Assembly: GCA_905182775.1 (NCBI GenBank)
Contig: CAJJCU010000045.1
Span: 1-42,249 of the forward strand
Direction of reading: 5' to 3'
Origin: an uncultured Flavobacteriales bacterium
Lineage (GTDB): Bacteria; Bacteroidota; Bacteroidia; Flavobacteriales_D; Crocinitomicaceae
Length of the DNA: 42,249 nucleotides
The translations under genes and the position numbers were made by a program. Positions 31,322 through 41,400 of the stretch are shown piece after piece (the stretch's first letter is position 1; each line of letters begins with the position of its first letter). The notes under the pieces were generated by a model. The model saw nothing but the letters and a program-made list of their open reading frames with translations, searched no databases and was not told where the DNA came from.

Positions 31322-34300
31322 TTAATTATTCGTTGGAGAATAATTGTATTCCGCTGCCATACTAATGAATTGCCCCTGAAAGGCGGAATTCAAGGCTTCC
31401 ATGTTTTCTGACAACCCATCAGTTGCAAGTTCACGTTCAATCTTAGGGAGTACTTTGCCGTATAAATAATCTATGGCGGCAGTAACCTCTTTTGATATCC
31501 CGCCATTCGGATTTGCCTTTTGAATTTTAAAGCAAGCATCAGCTGCCGCAAATAGGTCATCTCTATTGCTATTCATGGTCCCTTGTTTTATTGCAAATGA
31601 GGCATCGCTTTTTTCAAAAAATTCAAAAATGCGGGTATATCTTTTCAATAATTTTTTCCCTAGTAGAGTGGCTTTTGAATCCTCGCCAAGTAAGGCATAT
31701 AGCTGCACGTATTCGTGAAGACTACCACTAACTCTCGGGCTATAGGAATTGCTTCTTACGCGATTGAAATCCAATGATGTAATGGGATCATTACCCGTCA
31801 CTTCACCAAAGTCAAGAACGGTTTCGATCGGCATGATTTTTAAGGAACGGTCTAAAACCTTTACGGCTCTTAAGGTATCTCCCTGATAATACAATTGTTC
31901 AGCGAGAAGTAAAAAGTCAGTACGGTAATGTGAAGTATGTCTTCGTGCATAATAATCCGTCAATACTTCTGGATTGGCCATGTCTCCGAATTCGTATTCT
32001 ACCATAAGTTTCTTGTACATTCTTTCAACATTGAAGAAGTTTTGTTTTTCATTGATCCTTAAAGGCATTTCGGGTGTACAAGGGTTCAATTCATATGCGA
32101 CTCCAATTTGTTTTACATACCCTTTTTGTAAAAGTCTTGTTGCAAATTTAGAGCCTCTATTGCTTGAAAAATAGATCCCTCTTTCCCAATTGAAATTACT
32201 GAGAACCTCTAGCATCATGATTTCTTCTCTAGAAATTCGGTCGATACCGCTGTAGCTTATTGAGATTGAATTAGGACACCTTTCTGCCTCTTCTTCAGAA
32301 ATAATTCCAGCCTTGATTGCGTTTGGTTTATTTACGGCTAAGGTGAAGTTTTGGCTTGGGAATAGGTTCACCTCCGAGCCTCTTCTCATTTTTAGAAATC
32401 CTTTATTACTTCGGACGAATTCCATCGCTTTTGTTAAATCAATCGTGTCCCAACCTGTTTCGAAAGTCTCAAATGGTTTAGACAATAGGTTTAAAGCACT
32501 AATCGTTGCGTTGTACTTGTCTTCATCGCCTTGTCCGTATGTTTTTAGCCTGCTTTCAAGCTGAGGATAAAGCTGTTTCAATACCCAATAATGAGAGGTG
32601 ATCAAATCGGATAAATCACTATTTGTGTTCGCATTTAGGTAGGAAAATGATTTCTGTACCTGCTTTTTCATCGAAGGTTGAAGTACTGAAAGCTGGTATA
32701 AAATGTTTTGAATGTCCGCTGCGAATGCTGAAAACTTCCTTGTTGCCTCAGTTTTGTTTTTTTCATTTTCAAGACGTAAGCTAATGATCTCTTTTATTAC
32801 ATCTTTACTTATGTTTGAACTGCTGACAATATTAAATAAATCAGTAAAATATAGCTGATCGGTGGTTCCTTCGTACATCAGAATCTGGTCTTCGCTGAAT
32901 TTGATAGGGAGTGGGGCAGATTCATAAGATTTCATTTTCATCTGATTGGTATACCAATCCGTGCCCATCAACGAGAGGTTACAAACACGTACGTCTGTCC
33001 TAAACCCTTCAACTTCTTGAGCATACCACAATGGGAACGTGTCATTATCGCCATTCGTAAAGATGATTCCGTTTTTTGCGCAAGATGCCAAATAGTTTTT
33101 TGCCAAATCACGTGCCGTTGTTTTTCCATGTCTGTTGTGGTCATCCCATCCTTGAGTCCCCATAATAAATGGAACGATAAAACCAATGACTGCTCCGGCT
33201 GATAAATAAACAGTTGCATTTTTGAGTTTTACTCTATTTTTGAGAAAGTCGATAATTGCATAGACCCCAAATGCGATCCACATTGCAAAAAAGTAAAAAG
33301 ACCCTGCGTAGGCATAATCTCGTTCCCTTGGTTCAAATGGTTTTTGATTGAGGTAAATAACAATTGCAATACCCGTGAATAAAAATGCTAAAGTCAAGAC
33401 AAATGCATCCTTTGGAGATTTTTTGTAGTGGAGTACCAAGCCGATAAGGGCGAAAATCAAAGGAATGAAATAAAACTTGTTATTGGATTTATTATCTGAA
33501 GAGTAAAGAGGTGCATAAGACTGATTCCCAAGCCTTGCGTTATCAATAAAATCTATTCCTGAAATCCAATTCCCTCGCATGTCATCTCCATGTCCCTGAA
33601 TATCATTTTGTCTTCCTGAGAAATTCCACATGAAGTACCTGAAATACATCCAGTTGAGCTGGTAATTAAAAAAGTAGGTCAGATTCTCACTTGTTGAGGG
33701 GACTCTTTTTCCGTCCTTACCTATTTCAGCATCTGATTCATCATCGGGGTTGTACCCTGACCAATATTTATATCCTGAGACATGCCGTGGTGTACTCGAA
33801 TACATTCTCGGAAAAAAGGTAGTTTGTTTGTATGTTGGGGTTGCTCCAATCCTGATGGACGCGTTGCTCTCAAAGTACTTTTCTTCAATAGAGAATCCGT
33901 CGGTATTTTGTTTTTCCATCCATTGTGTAGCGTCTTTTATATTGACAAAGGCTTTTAGGTCAGTATCACCGTCAGTAATGACCCAACGGCGTAAATAATA
34001 AGCGGAAAGATCTTTCCATTCCTCTTGTGATGCATATTCTGAATTCCAATATTGACCCTTTGCTAAGGGAGCGCTTCCGTACTGCTCTCTTTTCAAATAC
34101 GAATGAAGCGTGACAAGATTTTCTGGGTCATTTTCATCAAGTGGCGTGTTTGCATTAGATCGGATTACAATGACTGCAAAGGAACCATATCCAATCAATA
34201 AGAAGATCAATCCCATTAAGGAGTTTGATAAGATTGTATTCTTCTTCTTATTCGCAAAACGCACTGCCCATATACAAAGTGCGATTAATAAGGTGAAAAA

Positions 34301-35113
34301 GAAAATCGAACCTGAATAAAAAGGCAATCCAAGGCTATTCACATAATAAACTTCAAATTTTGAAGCAAGAGAAACCGTACCGGGAATAATTCCTTCTTGA
34401 ATAAATCCGAGAACAACAATCGACAAAAGGCCGGCTAGAACGAATCCTTTTGGGGTCGTTTGTTTTACTCTAAAATAGATAACATAACCAATAGCTGGTA
34501 TAACAAGAATCCCCAATAAGTGAACCCCAATCGCTAAACCTAATAAAAACAATATTAATAACAACCACTTGTTGGGCGAGGTCCCATTTTGAAAGTTGTT
34601 TTTTTCGTAAAGCCCCATGGCTTCATCCCATTTCAATATGGCCCAAAAAATAACTGCTGTAAACAAGGACGCCATGGCATAAACCTCACCTTCCACTGCA
34701 GAAAACCAAAAGGAATCAGAAAAAGTATAGGCCAAGGAGGCAACGGTAGCAGAAATAAAGATGGCTATTTTATCTGAGTCTTCGAGCTTCTCTTTTGATT
34801 GGAGGACCAATTTTTTAAGTAAAATGGTTAACGACCAAAACATAAATAAAATGGTAAAGGAACTTGAAAATGCGGATAAAGCATTAATGAAGTATGCGAC
34901 ATTATCTGTAGCTGCAAAGAATGAAAAAATACGACCAAGAAGCATGTACAATGGAGCGCCTGGAGGGTGTCCAACTTCCAGTTTATATGCTGCTGTTATG
35001 TATTCACCGCAGTCCCATAGACTTGCCGTATCCTCAATAGTCATTAGATATACGAGGGAGGCAACAGCGAAAACAATCCAACCATTTAATTTATTGATGA
35101 AAGTATAGTTCAT
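31322..35113 (-). CDS. DUF2723 membrane protein, probable GT-C (protein O-mannosyltransferase-like) enzyme
   Basis: A 1263-residue protein. The first half (about residues 10-660) has about a dozen membrane helices. The first loop carries the acidic pair Asp34/Glu37 in SLWDCGEYITAAYKLEVGHPPG, with PPGAPLYMLLGRIF next; this is the DUF2723 hallmark and corresponds to the catalytic first loop of GT-C glycosyltransferases. The second half is a large soluble, probably periplasmic domain with helical repeats (LLAEQLYYQGDTLRAVKVLDRSL). The human relative TMEM260 has been reported as a protein O-mannosyltransferase, so a role in glycosylating exported proteins is plausible; the donor and acceptor here are unknown. 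It starts a minus-strand operon with the deacetylase, histidine kinase and gpmI. Confidence 0.9.
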   Translation of the reverse strand: MNYTFINKLNGWIVFAVASLVYLMTIEDTASLWDCGEYITAAYKLEVGHPPGAPLYMLLGRIFSFFAATDNVAYFINALSAFSSSFTILFMFWSLTILLKKLVLQSKEKLEDSDKIAIFISATVASLAYTFSDSFWFSAVEGEVYAMASLFTAVIFWAILKWDEAMGLYEKNNFQNGTSPNKWLLLILFLLGLAIGVHLLGILVIPAIGYVIYFRVKQTTPKGFVLAGLLSIVVLGFIQEGIIPGTVSLASKFEVYYVNSLGLPFYSGSIFFFTLLIALCIWAVRFANKKKNTILSNSLMGLIFLLIGYGSFAVIVIRSNANTPLDENDPENLVTLHSYLKREQYGSAPLAKGQYWNSEYASQEEWKDLSAYYLRRWVITDGDTDLKAFVNIKDATQWMEKQNTDGFSIEEKYFESNASIRIGATPTYKQTTFFPRMYSSTPRHVSGYKYWSGYNPDDESDAEIGKDGKRVPSTSENLTYFFNYQLNWMYFRYFMWNFSGRQNDIQGHGDDMRGNWISGIDFIDNARLGNQSYAPLYSSDNKSNNKFYFIPLIFALIGLVLHYKKSPKDAFVLTLAFLFTGIAIVIYLNQKPFEPRERDYAYAGSFYFFAMWIAFGVYAIIDFLKNRVKLKNATVYLSAGAVIGFIVPFIMGTQGWDDHNRHGKTTARDLAKNYLASCAKNGIIFTNGDNDTFPLWYAQEVEGFRTDVRVCNLSLMGTDWYTNQMKMKSYESAPLPIKFSEDQILMYEGTTDQLYFTDLFNIVSSSNISKDVIKEIISLRLENEKNKTEATRKFSAFAADIQNILYQLSVLQPSMKKQVQKSFSYLNANTNSDLSDLITSHYWVLKQLYPQLESRLKTYGQGDEDKYNATISALNLLSKPFETFETGWDTIDLTKAMEFVRSNKGFLKMRRGSEVNLFPSQNFTLAVNKPNAIKAGIISEEEAERCPNSISISYSGIDRISREEIMMLEVLSNFNWERGIYFSSNRGSKFATRLLQKGYVKQIGVAYELNPCTPEMPLRINEKQNFFNVERMYKKLMVEYEFGDMANPEVLTDYYARRHTSHYRTDFLLLAEQLYYQGDTLRAVKVLDRSLKIMPIETVLDFGEVTGNDPITSLDFNRVRSNSYSPRVSGSLHEYVQLYALLGEDSKATLLGKKLLKRYTRIFEFFEKSDASFAIKQGTMNSNRDDLFAAADACFKIQKANPNGGISKEVTAAIDYLYGKVLPKIERELATDGLSENMEALNSAFQGQFISMAAEYNYSPTNN

Positions 35114-35244
35114 GTCTTTTTAATTCCTTTAATAGTGGAGCGAAATTACGAATATTCGTTTGTACTTGAACGTATTTTGAATCAAATGCACCCCTTAATC
35201 ATATAATTTTTGTTAATCGCAAAGAATAAATTAAATTTTGTTGT

Positions 35245-35252
35245 TAAATTTG
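35245..35252 (+). promoter_or_regulatory. -7 box for tRNA-Gln
   Basis: TAAATTTG matches TAnnTTTG and lies 29 bp before the mature tRNA 5' end. No good -33 TTG at 19 bp. The rest of 35114-35281, between the divergent DUF2723 start and the tRNA, holds nothing else I can name. Confidence 0.5.
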
Positions 35253-35281
35253 CACCCTAATTGATGATTCAAATCATCTAT

Positions 35282-35354
35282 TGACCCATAGTGTAATTGG
35301 CAACACGTCTGTTTTTGGTACAGAAGAGTCTAGGTTCGAGCCCTAGTGGGTCAA
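35282..35354 (+). tRNA. tRNA-Gln (anticodon TTG)
   Basis: The 73 nt fold into a standard cloverleaf. The acceptor stem is TGACCCA / TGGGTCA with discriminator A, and the D arm GTGT/ACAC. The anticodon stem TCTGT/ACAGA carries the loop TTTTGGT, anticodon TTG, and the T arm is CTAGG-TTCGAGC-CCTAG. The weak U1-A72 first pair is typical of tRNA-Gln. CCA is not encoded. This reads CAA (and CAG by wobble). Confidence 0.96.
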
Positions 35355-35364
35355 CTGAACGTGA

Positions 35365-35394
35365 AGAGTGAATGTGGAAGCATTCACTCTTTTT
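35365..35394 (+). terminator. Rho-independent terminator after tRNA-Gln
   Basis: A ten-pair stem (AGAGTGAATG / CATTCACTCT) with a 6-nt loop, followed by a T-run, starting 10 bp after the tRNA and ending 13 bp before the thiL ATG. Confidence 0.85.
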
Positions 35395-35407
35395 AATTTA
35401 CGATAAA

Positions 35408-36448
35408 ATGAGCAAAGAAGAAAAGAAGCACCATGAAATAGATGCGCTTGGAGAATTTGGTTTGATTGATTCTCTTACAAAAGATGCGGTTTTAAAAAAT
35501 CCTTCTAGTCTACTTGGTGTGGGGGATGATGCAGCAGAAATTGAGCTTTCTACTAAAGAGTCTATGTTGCTTTCTACAGACATGCTTGTTGAAGGTGTTC
35601 ATTTTAACCTTTCCTATGTTCCTTTAAAGTCTTTGGGTTTCAAAGCGGTTTCTGTTAATGTTTCTGATGTTTTAGCCATGAACGGAAAACCGGAACAATT
35701 AACTGTTTCAATAGGTGTTTCGAGTAAATTCCCTGTAGAAGCGATTACGGAATTGTATAAAGGAATCCATTCGGCCTGCGAATTCTATAACGTTGATCTT
35801 GTCGGTGGAGATACCGTGTCTTCTTTATCTGGTTTGGTTTTGTCGATTTCAGTTATTGGGCGTGCTGCTAAAGAAAAAATATGCTATCGAAGCGGCGCCA
35901 AAGAAAACGACCTTATTGTGGTCACAGGAGATTTAGGAACTTCTTATCTTGGGTTGCAAATTCTAGAAAGAGAAAAAGGGGTTTTTCTTGAAAACCCTAA
36001 TATTCAGCCCAAGCTTGATGGTTATGATGAATTGGTAAAGAAGCAAATTCAACCTATCGCAAGACAAGATGTTATCGATATCTTTCAGGAGCTTGATTTT
36101 GTACCCAGCTCAATGATTGACATCTCTGACGGCCTTGCATCCGAACTTTTACATATTGCCAAATCAAGTGAATGCGCCGTGTCAATCTATTCTGACAAGC
36201 TTCCTATTACTGAAAAAGTAATCTTGACTGCTGAAGAGCTTAGCCTCGACCCTTACATGTGCGCAATGAATGGAGGGGAGGATTATGAACTTTTATTTAC
36301 CGCGAGTCAAAAGGATTACGAAAAAATCAAGAACCACCCTAGTTTTTCGATTATAGGTTTTGTTACTGATAAGTCTCAGGATAATTTATTGATTGATAAA
36401 AACAATAGTGCTGTAAGAATTTCTGCCCAGGGCTGGAAGCACTTTTAA
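35408..36448 (+). CDS. thiL: Thiamine-monophosphate kinase
   Basis: Phosphorylates thiamine monophosphate to the cofactor thiamine diphosphate. The ATG at 35408 gives 346 residues (E. coli 325) with start MSKEEKKHHEIDALGEFGLID; the longer reading from 35372 lies inside the terminator hairpin and is rejected. ThiL motifs are LGVGDDAAEI (metal-binding Asp pair), STDMLVEGVHFNLSYVPL, KAVSVNVSDVLAMNG, VGGDTVSS, SMIDISDGLASEL and MNGGEDYELLF. There is no TPP riboswitch or other thi gene nearby. With a terminator just upstream and no clear own promoter, it may depend on read-through from tRNA-Gln. It shares a TTAA stop palindrome with the convergent SPOR-like gene. Confidence 0.96.
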   Translation: MSKEEKKHHEIDALGEFGLIDSLTKDAVLKNPSSLLGVGDDAAEIELSTKESMLLSTDMLVEGVHFNLSYVPLKSLGFKAVSVNVSDVLAMNGKPEQLTVSIGVSSKFPVEAITELYKGIHSACEFYNVDLVGGDTVSSLSGLVLSISVIGRAAKEKICYRSGAKENDLIVVTGDLGTSYLGLQILEREKGVFLENPNIQPKLDGYDELVKKQIQPIARQDVIDIFQELDFVPSSMIDISDGLASELLHIAKSSECAVSIYSDKLPITEKVILTAEELSLDPYMCAMNGGEDYELLFTASQKDYEKIKNHPSFSIIGFVTDKSQDNLLIDKNNSAVRISAQGWKHF

Positions 36449-36837
36449 TTAATTCGCGGAAGTTGGATCATGTCTTCGTGAATAATACAGATGACAAATT
36501 CCCCAAATATTTGCCGTTTGATTCTTTCAGCCTCACTACGTGTTCTAAAATCTCCTACTTTTAAATTAAAGTGAGGCGCTTCAAATTCGATATACGTATC
36601 TACTTTAGGGTAAAGCTTCAAAAACTGGTCTCTTGCCTCATCAACGATCTTCTTATCTGAATCAAAGCAAATCTGTAGCCGAAAACCTGGGATTTCGTTC
36701 ATGTTCATTTCTTGTTCAACGAGATGGTCAATTCTTGCGTCTTTTAAAACATTAATTTCCCCTTTAGAATCAGACGATTGTGTGAAACCATCAAATCCAA
36801 TTAAAGAAATCATTAAAATAAATGCTATTTTTTCCAT
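36445..36837 (-). CDS. Secreted SPOR-domain-like protein, 130 residues
   Basis: MEKIAFILMISLIGFDGFTQ is a signal peptide. A short Ser/Asp/Lys linker follows, then a domain of about 80 residues: GFRLQICFDSDKKIVDEARDQFLKLYP ... APHFNLKVGDFRTRSEAERIKRQIF ... DMIQLPRIN. The pattern 'phi-x-LKVGDFRTRSEAERIKRQI' is that of the second half of a SPOR domain (beta-alpha-beta, ferredoxin-like), which binds denuded peptidoglycan glycan strands, often at the division septum. Bacteroidota have such minimal secreted SPOR proteins. It overlaps the thiL stop by 4 bp (TTAA). The 208 bp from its start to actA contains only promoter-like sequence. Confidence 0.82.
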   Translation of the reverse strand: MEKIAFILMISLIGFDGFTQSSDSKGEINVLKDARIDHLVEQEMNMNEIPGFRLQICFDSDKKIVDEARDQFLKLYPKVDTYIEFEAPHFNLKVGDFRTRSEAERIKRQIFGEFVICIIHEDMIQLPRIN

Positions 36838-37026
36838 TAGAGCGAACGTGAGTATAATAGTTTATACGAATTTAGTGAAAATAGTTACAATCCCATGTTT
36901 TGTTATTTAGAATCATTTTAAATTAATATTCATCGGTGTCTTTTTGTCATAAAAGTGTCATGTAAACAATGAATCTTCATAATTTTGGCAAGTTAAATTG
37001 TGTTAATTGCCTTTTTAATATTGACC

Positions 37027-37034
37027 TATATTTA
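37027..37034 (+). promoter_or_regulatory. -7 box for the act (Alternative Complex III) operon
   Basis: TATATTTA (TAnnTTTG with one change) ends 11 bp before the actA ATG. A TTG at 37007-37009 stands 17 bp upstream, a slightly short spacer. Tentative. The remaining 36838-37026 is AT-rich with nothing else identified. Confidence 0.4.
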
Positions 37035-37045
37035 GTTTACTTTTC

Positions 37046-38407
37046 ATGAAAATAACTAACATTCAGAAAGTTACAAAGACCAGCTTGGGTTTACAGGCCT
37101 TGGTTCTTTTCTTCTTTCTTACACTCGTCCCAGCGTACTTTTCTCAAGGAGAAGGTCTTTTTAAGGCCAAATGTGCAACTTGTCACGCTGTTTTCAAAAA
37201 CGGAACCGGCCCTAAATTGTATGAAGCCCGCCAAAGGTGGGAGTCTGTCGATGAAGGAGAATTCATTTATGAATGGGTCCGAAATAATGCTGCTTTAAGA
37301 GCGAGCGGAAAGTCAATTCGTGCAAATGAAATATTTCAAGAGTATAAGGGGAGTGTAATGTCTGTTTTTGCTGATCTTTCAGATGAGCAAATCACATCTA
37401 TATTTGATTGGGTTGATTCTCAAGATCCAAATGCACAGGCTGCAGGTGGAGGCGCTCAAGCTTCCGCAGGTGGAGGAGATGTAATGGAAGAAGAAAAAGG
37501 TCTTCCTTGGACCTGGATCTTAATGGGAATCATGTTCAGCATTATTATCATGGCTGTTGGTGGTGTTAGACGTCAATTGAAAATCGCCACTAAAGAAAGC
37601 CTAGAGGGCGCTGAAGGGCTGACTTATGTCGAGGAGTTTAAAACATGGGCCTGGAAATACAGGCTGTATGTTGGACTTGCCACACTGGTTATTGTACTCT
37701 CTTTAATTGTAGGCTTTTTCCAAACCTTGTATCAAATTAACCTGCAAGAGGGTTACCAACCTTCTCAACCTATTGCATTTCCACATGATGTCCACGCGGG
37801 TGTCAATGGTATTGACTGTAAGTATTGTCACAATTCTGTAACCAAGTCGAAGTCGGCTGGCTTACCAACGGTTAACGTTTGTATGAATTGTCACAAGAAA
37901 ATCGACGGGGAAGGGAAAGAATTCCAAGGAGAGATTAATAAAATATATGCTGCTGCAGGATGGGATCCAACGAAAGGGCCTTCTGGTGAGTACACTGGAA
38001 AAACCAATCCAATCGTTTGGAACAAAGTTCATAACCTTCCTGACCACGTCTATTTTAATCACTCTCAGCACGTTGAGGTTGGCGGTTTAGATTGTAAGCA
38101 ATGTCATGGTGATATGGCAAAACTTAAAGAAACAGCAAAAGTACAGCCACATCAAGAGTTGAATAAGATTGCAGAAAATATTGAAAGCAAAATAGAATTT
38201 GATAGAGCAACCCTGACAATGGGATGGTGTATTCAATGTCACGACCAATCTGGAATCTCCCTAACGGACGGGAAAAACCAGTACTATACAGAAATCCATG
38301 ATCGTTTGAAGAAGAATGATTACGACTTATTGAATTCCTACAATGAAGATGGCCGAGTGTCTGTGAAAGAGCTTGGTGGTTGGGAATGTTCAAAATGTCA
38401 CTATTAA
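37046..38407 (+). CDS. actA: Alternative Complex III subunit ActA: monoheme plus pentaheme cytochrome c
   Basis: A 453-residue multiheme cytochrome. After a signal or anchor segment (about 14-33) comes a class I cytochrome c domain with CATCH (43-47), then two membrane helices (about 154-173 and 207-227), then a periplasmic part with CKYCH (258-262), CMNCH (279-283), CKQCH (350-354), CIQCH (395-399) and CSKCH (448-452): six heme sites in all. The C-terminal five match the pentaheme ActA of Alternative Complex III, which takes electrons from the quinol-oxidising core to cytochrome c or directly to the oxidase. The extra N-terminal monoheme domain is fused here; I recall it from other flavobacterial homologues. 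It begins the act operon, 31 bp before actB. Confidence 0.93.
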   Translation: MKITNIQKVTKTSLGLQALVLFFFLTLVPAYFSQGEGLFKAKCATCHAVFKNGTGPKLYEARQRWESVDEGEFIYEWVRNNAALRASGKSIRANEIFQEYKGSVMSVFADLSDEQITSIFDWVDSQDPNAQAAGGGAQASAGGGDVMEEEKGLPWTWILMGIMFSIIIMAVGGVRRQLKIATKESLEGAEGLTYVEEFKTWAWKYRLYVGLATLVIVLSLIVGFFQTLYQINLQEGYQPSQPIAFPHDVHAGVNGIDCKYCHNSVTKSKSAGLPTVNVCMNCHKKIDGEGKEFQGEINKIYAAAGWDPTKGPSGEYTGKTNPIVWNKVHNLPDHVYFNHSQHVEVGGLDCKQCHGDMAKLKETAKVQPHQELNKIAENIESKIEFDRATLTMGWCIQCHDQSGISLTDGKNQYYTEIHDRLKKNDYDLLNSYNEDGRVSVKELGGWECSKCHY

Positions 38408-38438
38408 TATAGAAATTGTCTACCGAAAGAAGAATATT

Positions 38439-41400
38439 ATGACAAACGAAAAAAAATATTGGAAAGGAATGGAGGAGCTTACGGAAACGGCTTCTTTTCA
38501 AGAATCAAAGGATTCTGAATTCCCTCAATCAAACTCGGTTGAAGGATTCCTTACCGATGATGAATTGAACGAGTCAAGCACTGGACGAAGAGATTTTTTA
38601 AAGTTCCTAGGTTTTTCTGTCGCCGCGGCAACTGTTGCAGCATGTGAGGCTCCTGTCATAAAAGCAGTTCCTTATGTGATGAAACCAGAAAATGTAGTTC
38701 CAGGAATGCCTACATGGTATGCCTCTACCTATTACGATGGAAGTTCTTATGCAAGTATTTTAGTAAAAACGAGAGAGGGAAGACCTATCTTCGTGAAAGG
38801 GAATAAAGATTTCGGCTTTTCCAAAGGAGTTGTAAATGCACAAATCATTGCTTCTGTTCTTGGTTTGTATGACAGTGAAAGGCTTCAATTTCCGCAGATT
38901 AAAGGAAAAAAAGCATCATGGTCTGGTGTAGATAGTAAAATTATAAAAGCGCTAGAAGTCGCTAAAAAGACAGTTCTAGTTTCAAATTCGATTATAAGCC
39001 CTTCTGTATTAAAGTCTATTGATGCCTTAAAGTCCTCTTTATCTGGAGGTTTTGAGCACATTCAGCACGATGCCATTTCGTATTCAGCAATGCGTAAGGC
39101 CAACGAATCAAATTTTGGTAAGGATTTAATTCCGAGCTATGATTTTTCTAAGGCGCGCACTGTTGTTTCTGTAAATGCAGATTTTTTGAATTCTTGGTTG
39201 ATGCCTACAGAATTTTCATGCCAATATGGTGTGGGAAGAAATCCAGATGAAGAATGGATGTCAAAGCATTTTCAATTTGAGGCAGTAATGAGTATTACTG
39301 GGTCTAACGCGGATTACCGTGGGATGACAAAGCCCTCTGAGGAAGAGGCTGTTTTAAAATTCATTCTTGCGAGTCTGACAGGCAAAACCCCTCCACCTCT
39401 TTCAGCAGCGTTGAATAAAATAGCAGGTCTTGCTGTTAAAAGCTTAAAGTCAAGTGGTAAAGATTCTTTAGTTGTCTGTGGAACGAACAATACTGGTCTG
39501 CAGCTTTTGGTTAATGAAATCAATAACTACCTCGGCTCTTACGGAACGACTATTGACCTATACAATGAGGTTAATTTATTTCAATCTCAAGATGAAAAGA
39601 TGTTGACCTTCGCTAATGAAGTAGCAAAAGGAATGCATAAAGACACGGCAGTTATTTTTTACAACTCTAACCCATCTTATTACTTACCGAATTCGGCAGC
39701 ATTTAAAAAGGGATTGAAAAACATTAAGGTTTCAGTTTCAATGAATTCGCATGATGATGAAACAGGTGTAGATTGTACTTACAATTGCCCTGATCACCAT
39801 GGCCTTGAGTCATGGGCAGATCACCATCCAAAAACAAATCATTATGGATTGTCTCAGCCGACAATCACACCGCTTCACGATACAGCCTCTGCGATTGAAT
39901 CATTTGCAGTATGGTCTGGTGTTGCAAAAAGAAGAATGACAAATGCAGATGCAGACTTTTCATATAAATTCATTAAAGAAACATTTGCAAGCCTAAGTGG
40001 CGAGGATTTTGATTTGGCTGTTCATAATAGTTGTATCACTATTCCTCAGGCAATGATCGAAGATCGTATCGCATTTAATTCTGTAGAACCAACAGGTTTC
40101 CAGGAGTTTAAGAAAGGATTAGAAATTGTCACTTATCAAAAAGCAGGTATTGGAGATGGTAAATTTGCAAGTAATCCATGGTTGCAAGAAATGCCTGATC
40201 CTATTTCTAAAGTGACTTGGGACAACTACATTACCATGAACCCGGTTGAAATGACCAAAAAAGGTTACAAAACAACATTTGATCAGGAAAATGGACTTTC
40301 CCTAGTGAAGATTTCTTCAAATGGAACAGCGTTCACACTCCCTGTTTATCCTTCTCCTGGACAAGCCCTAGGTACCGTTGGTATTGCGCTTGGATATGGC
40401 CGTGGTGGTAATGGAGAGAAAATCGGTAAAGCAGCCTACCAGACTAAAGAATATGGTGGTTATGAGACAAATGAAAAAGGTTTTCCAAAGCCTATTGGAC
40501 AGAACGCATATCGATTTGTTACTCTTGATAACCAAGAGATGGGTTATGCCAATAGCGCAAAAATCACGAATGTAGAAGGTGAATATATTATAGCTGCAAC
40601 CCAAATTCACCATACGGTAATGGGTAGACACTCTATCGTTAGAGAAACAACAAAAGGAATCTATGACTCCAAAGGAAAGGAGTCTTACAATCCTACGCAC
40701 ATGCTTCAGACCTTAGATGAAAATGCGAATCACGTTGCCAAGCCAGTAGGAGAATTTGATTTATGGGATGAGCATCCTGTTGAAAATATTGGACACAGGT
40801 GGGCGATGTCAATCGACCTTAATGCATGCTTTGGATGTGGAGCATGTCTTATTGCTTGTCAGGCAGAAAACAATGTTCCTGTTGTGGGTAAAGACGAAGT
40901 AAGAAGAGGTCGTGAGATGCATTGGTTGCGTCTTGATCGCTATTACGCAAGTGATGAAGAGGCTGCAGTTGGAACGAAAAAGGATAAAAGTGACTTCTCC
41001 TATGCAGATGCCGAAATTGCTTCATTGAACCCAAAGGTGGTTCACATGCCTATGATGTGTCAGCATTGTAATCATGCTCCTTGTGAAACGGTTTGTCCTG
41101 TAGCGGCAACTACGCATAGCAATGAAGGCCTGAATCAAATGACATATAACCGTTGTATCGGTACAAGATATTGTGCGAACAACTGTCCATATAAAGTAAG
41201 AAGGTTTAATTGGTATAATTACCCTTCATATAAGAAATTCACGGAGATCAACCCAGCTCAAGACGACCTTGGAAGAATGGTATTGAATCCTGATGTTACT
41301 GTTCGTACTCGAGGTGTTATGGAGAAATGTTCCATGTGCGTTCAGAATATTCAAGCTGCAAAACTGCAGGCTAAAAAAGAAAGCCGACCAGTTGTTGACG

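Noticed and set aside
35282-35400. tRNA-Gln as an integration site for a mobile element
   Set aside because: No integrase, no repeated tRNA 3' end and no change in gene character around it.
35372-35407. Longer N-terminus for ThiL (start at 35372)
   Set aside because: It lies inside the terminator hairpin after tRNA-Gln; the ATG at 35408 matches the family start.
35355-35407. TPP riboswitch upstream of thiL
   Set aside because: The short gap contains only the tRNA terminator; no thi-box core sequence is visible.
38373-38438. Longer N-terminus for ActB (start at 38373)
   Set aside because: It overlaps the coding end of actA in another frame and would put 22 extra residues before the conserved MTNEKKYWKGMEEL start and Tat signal.
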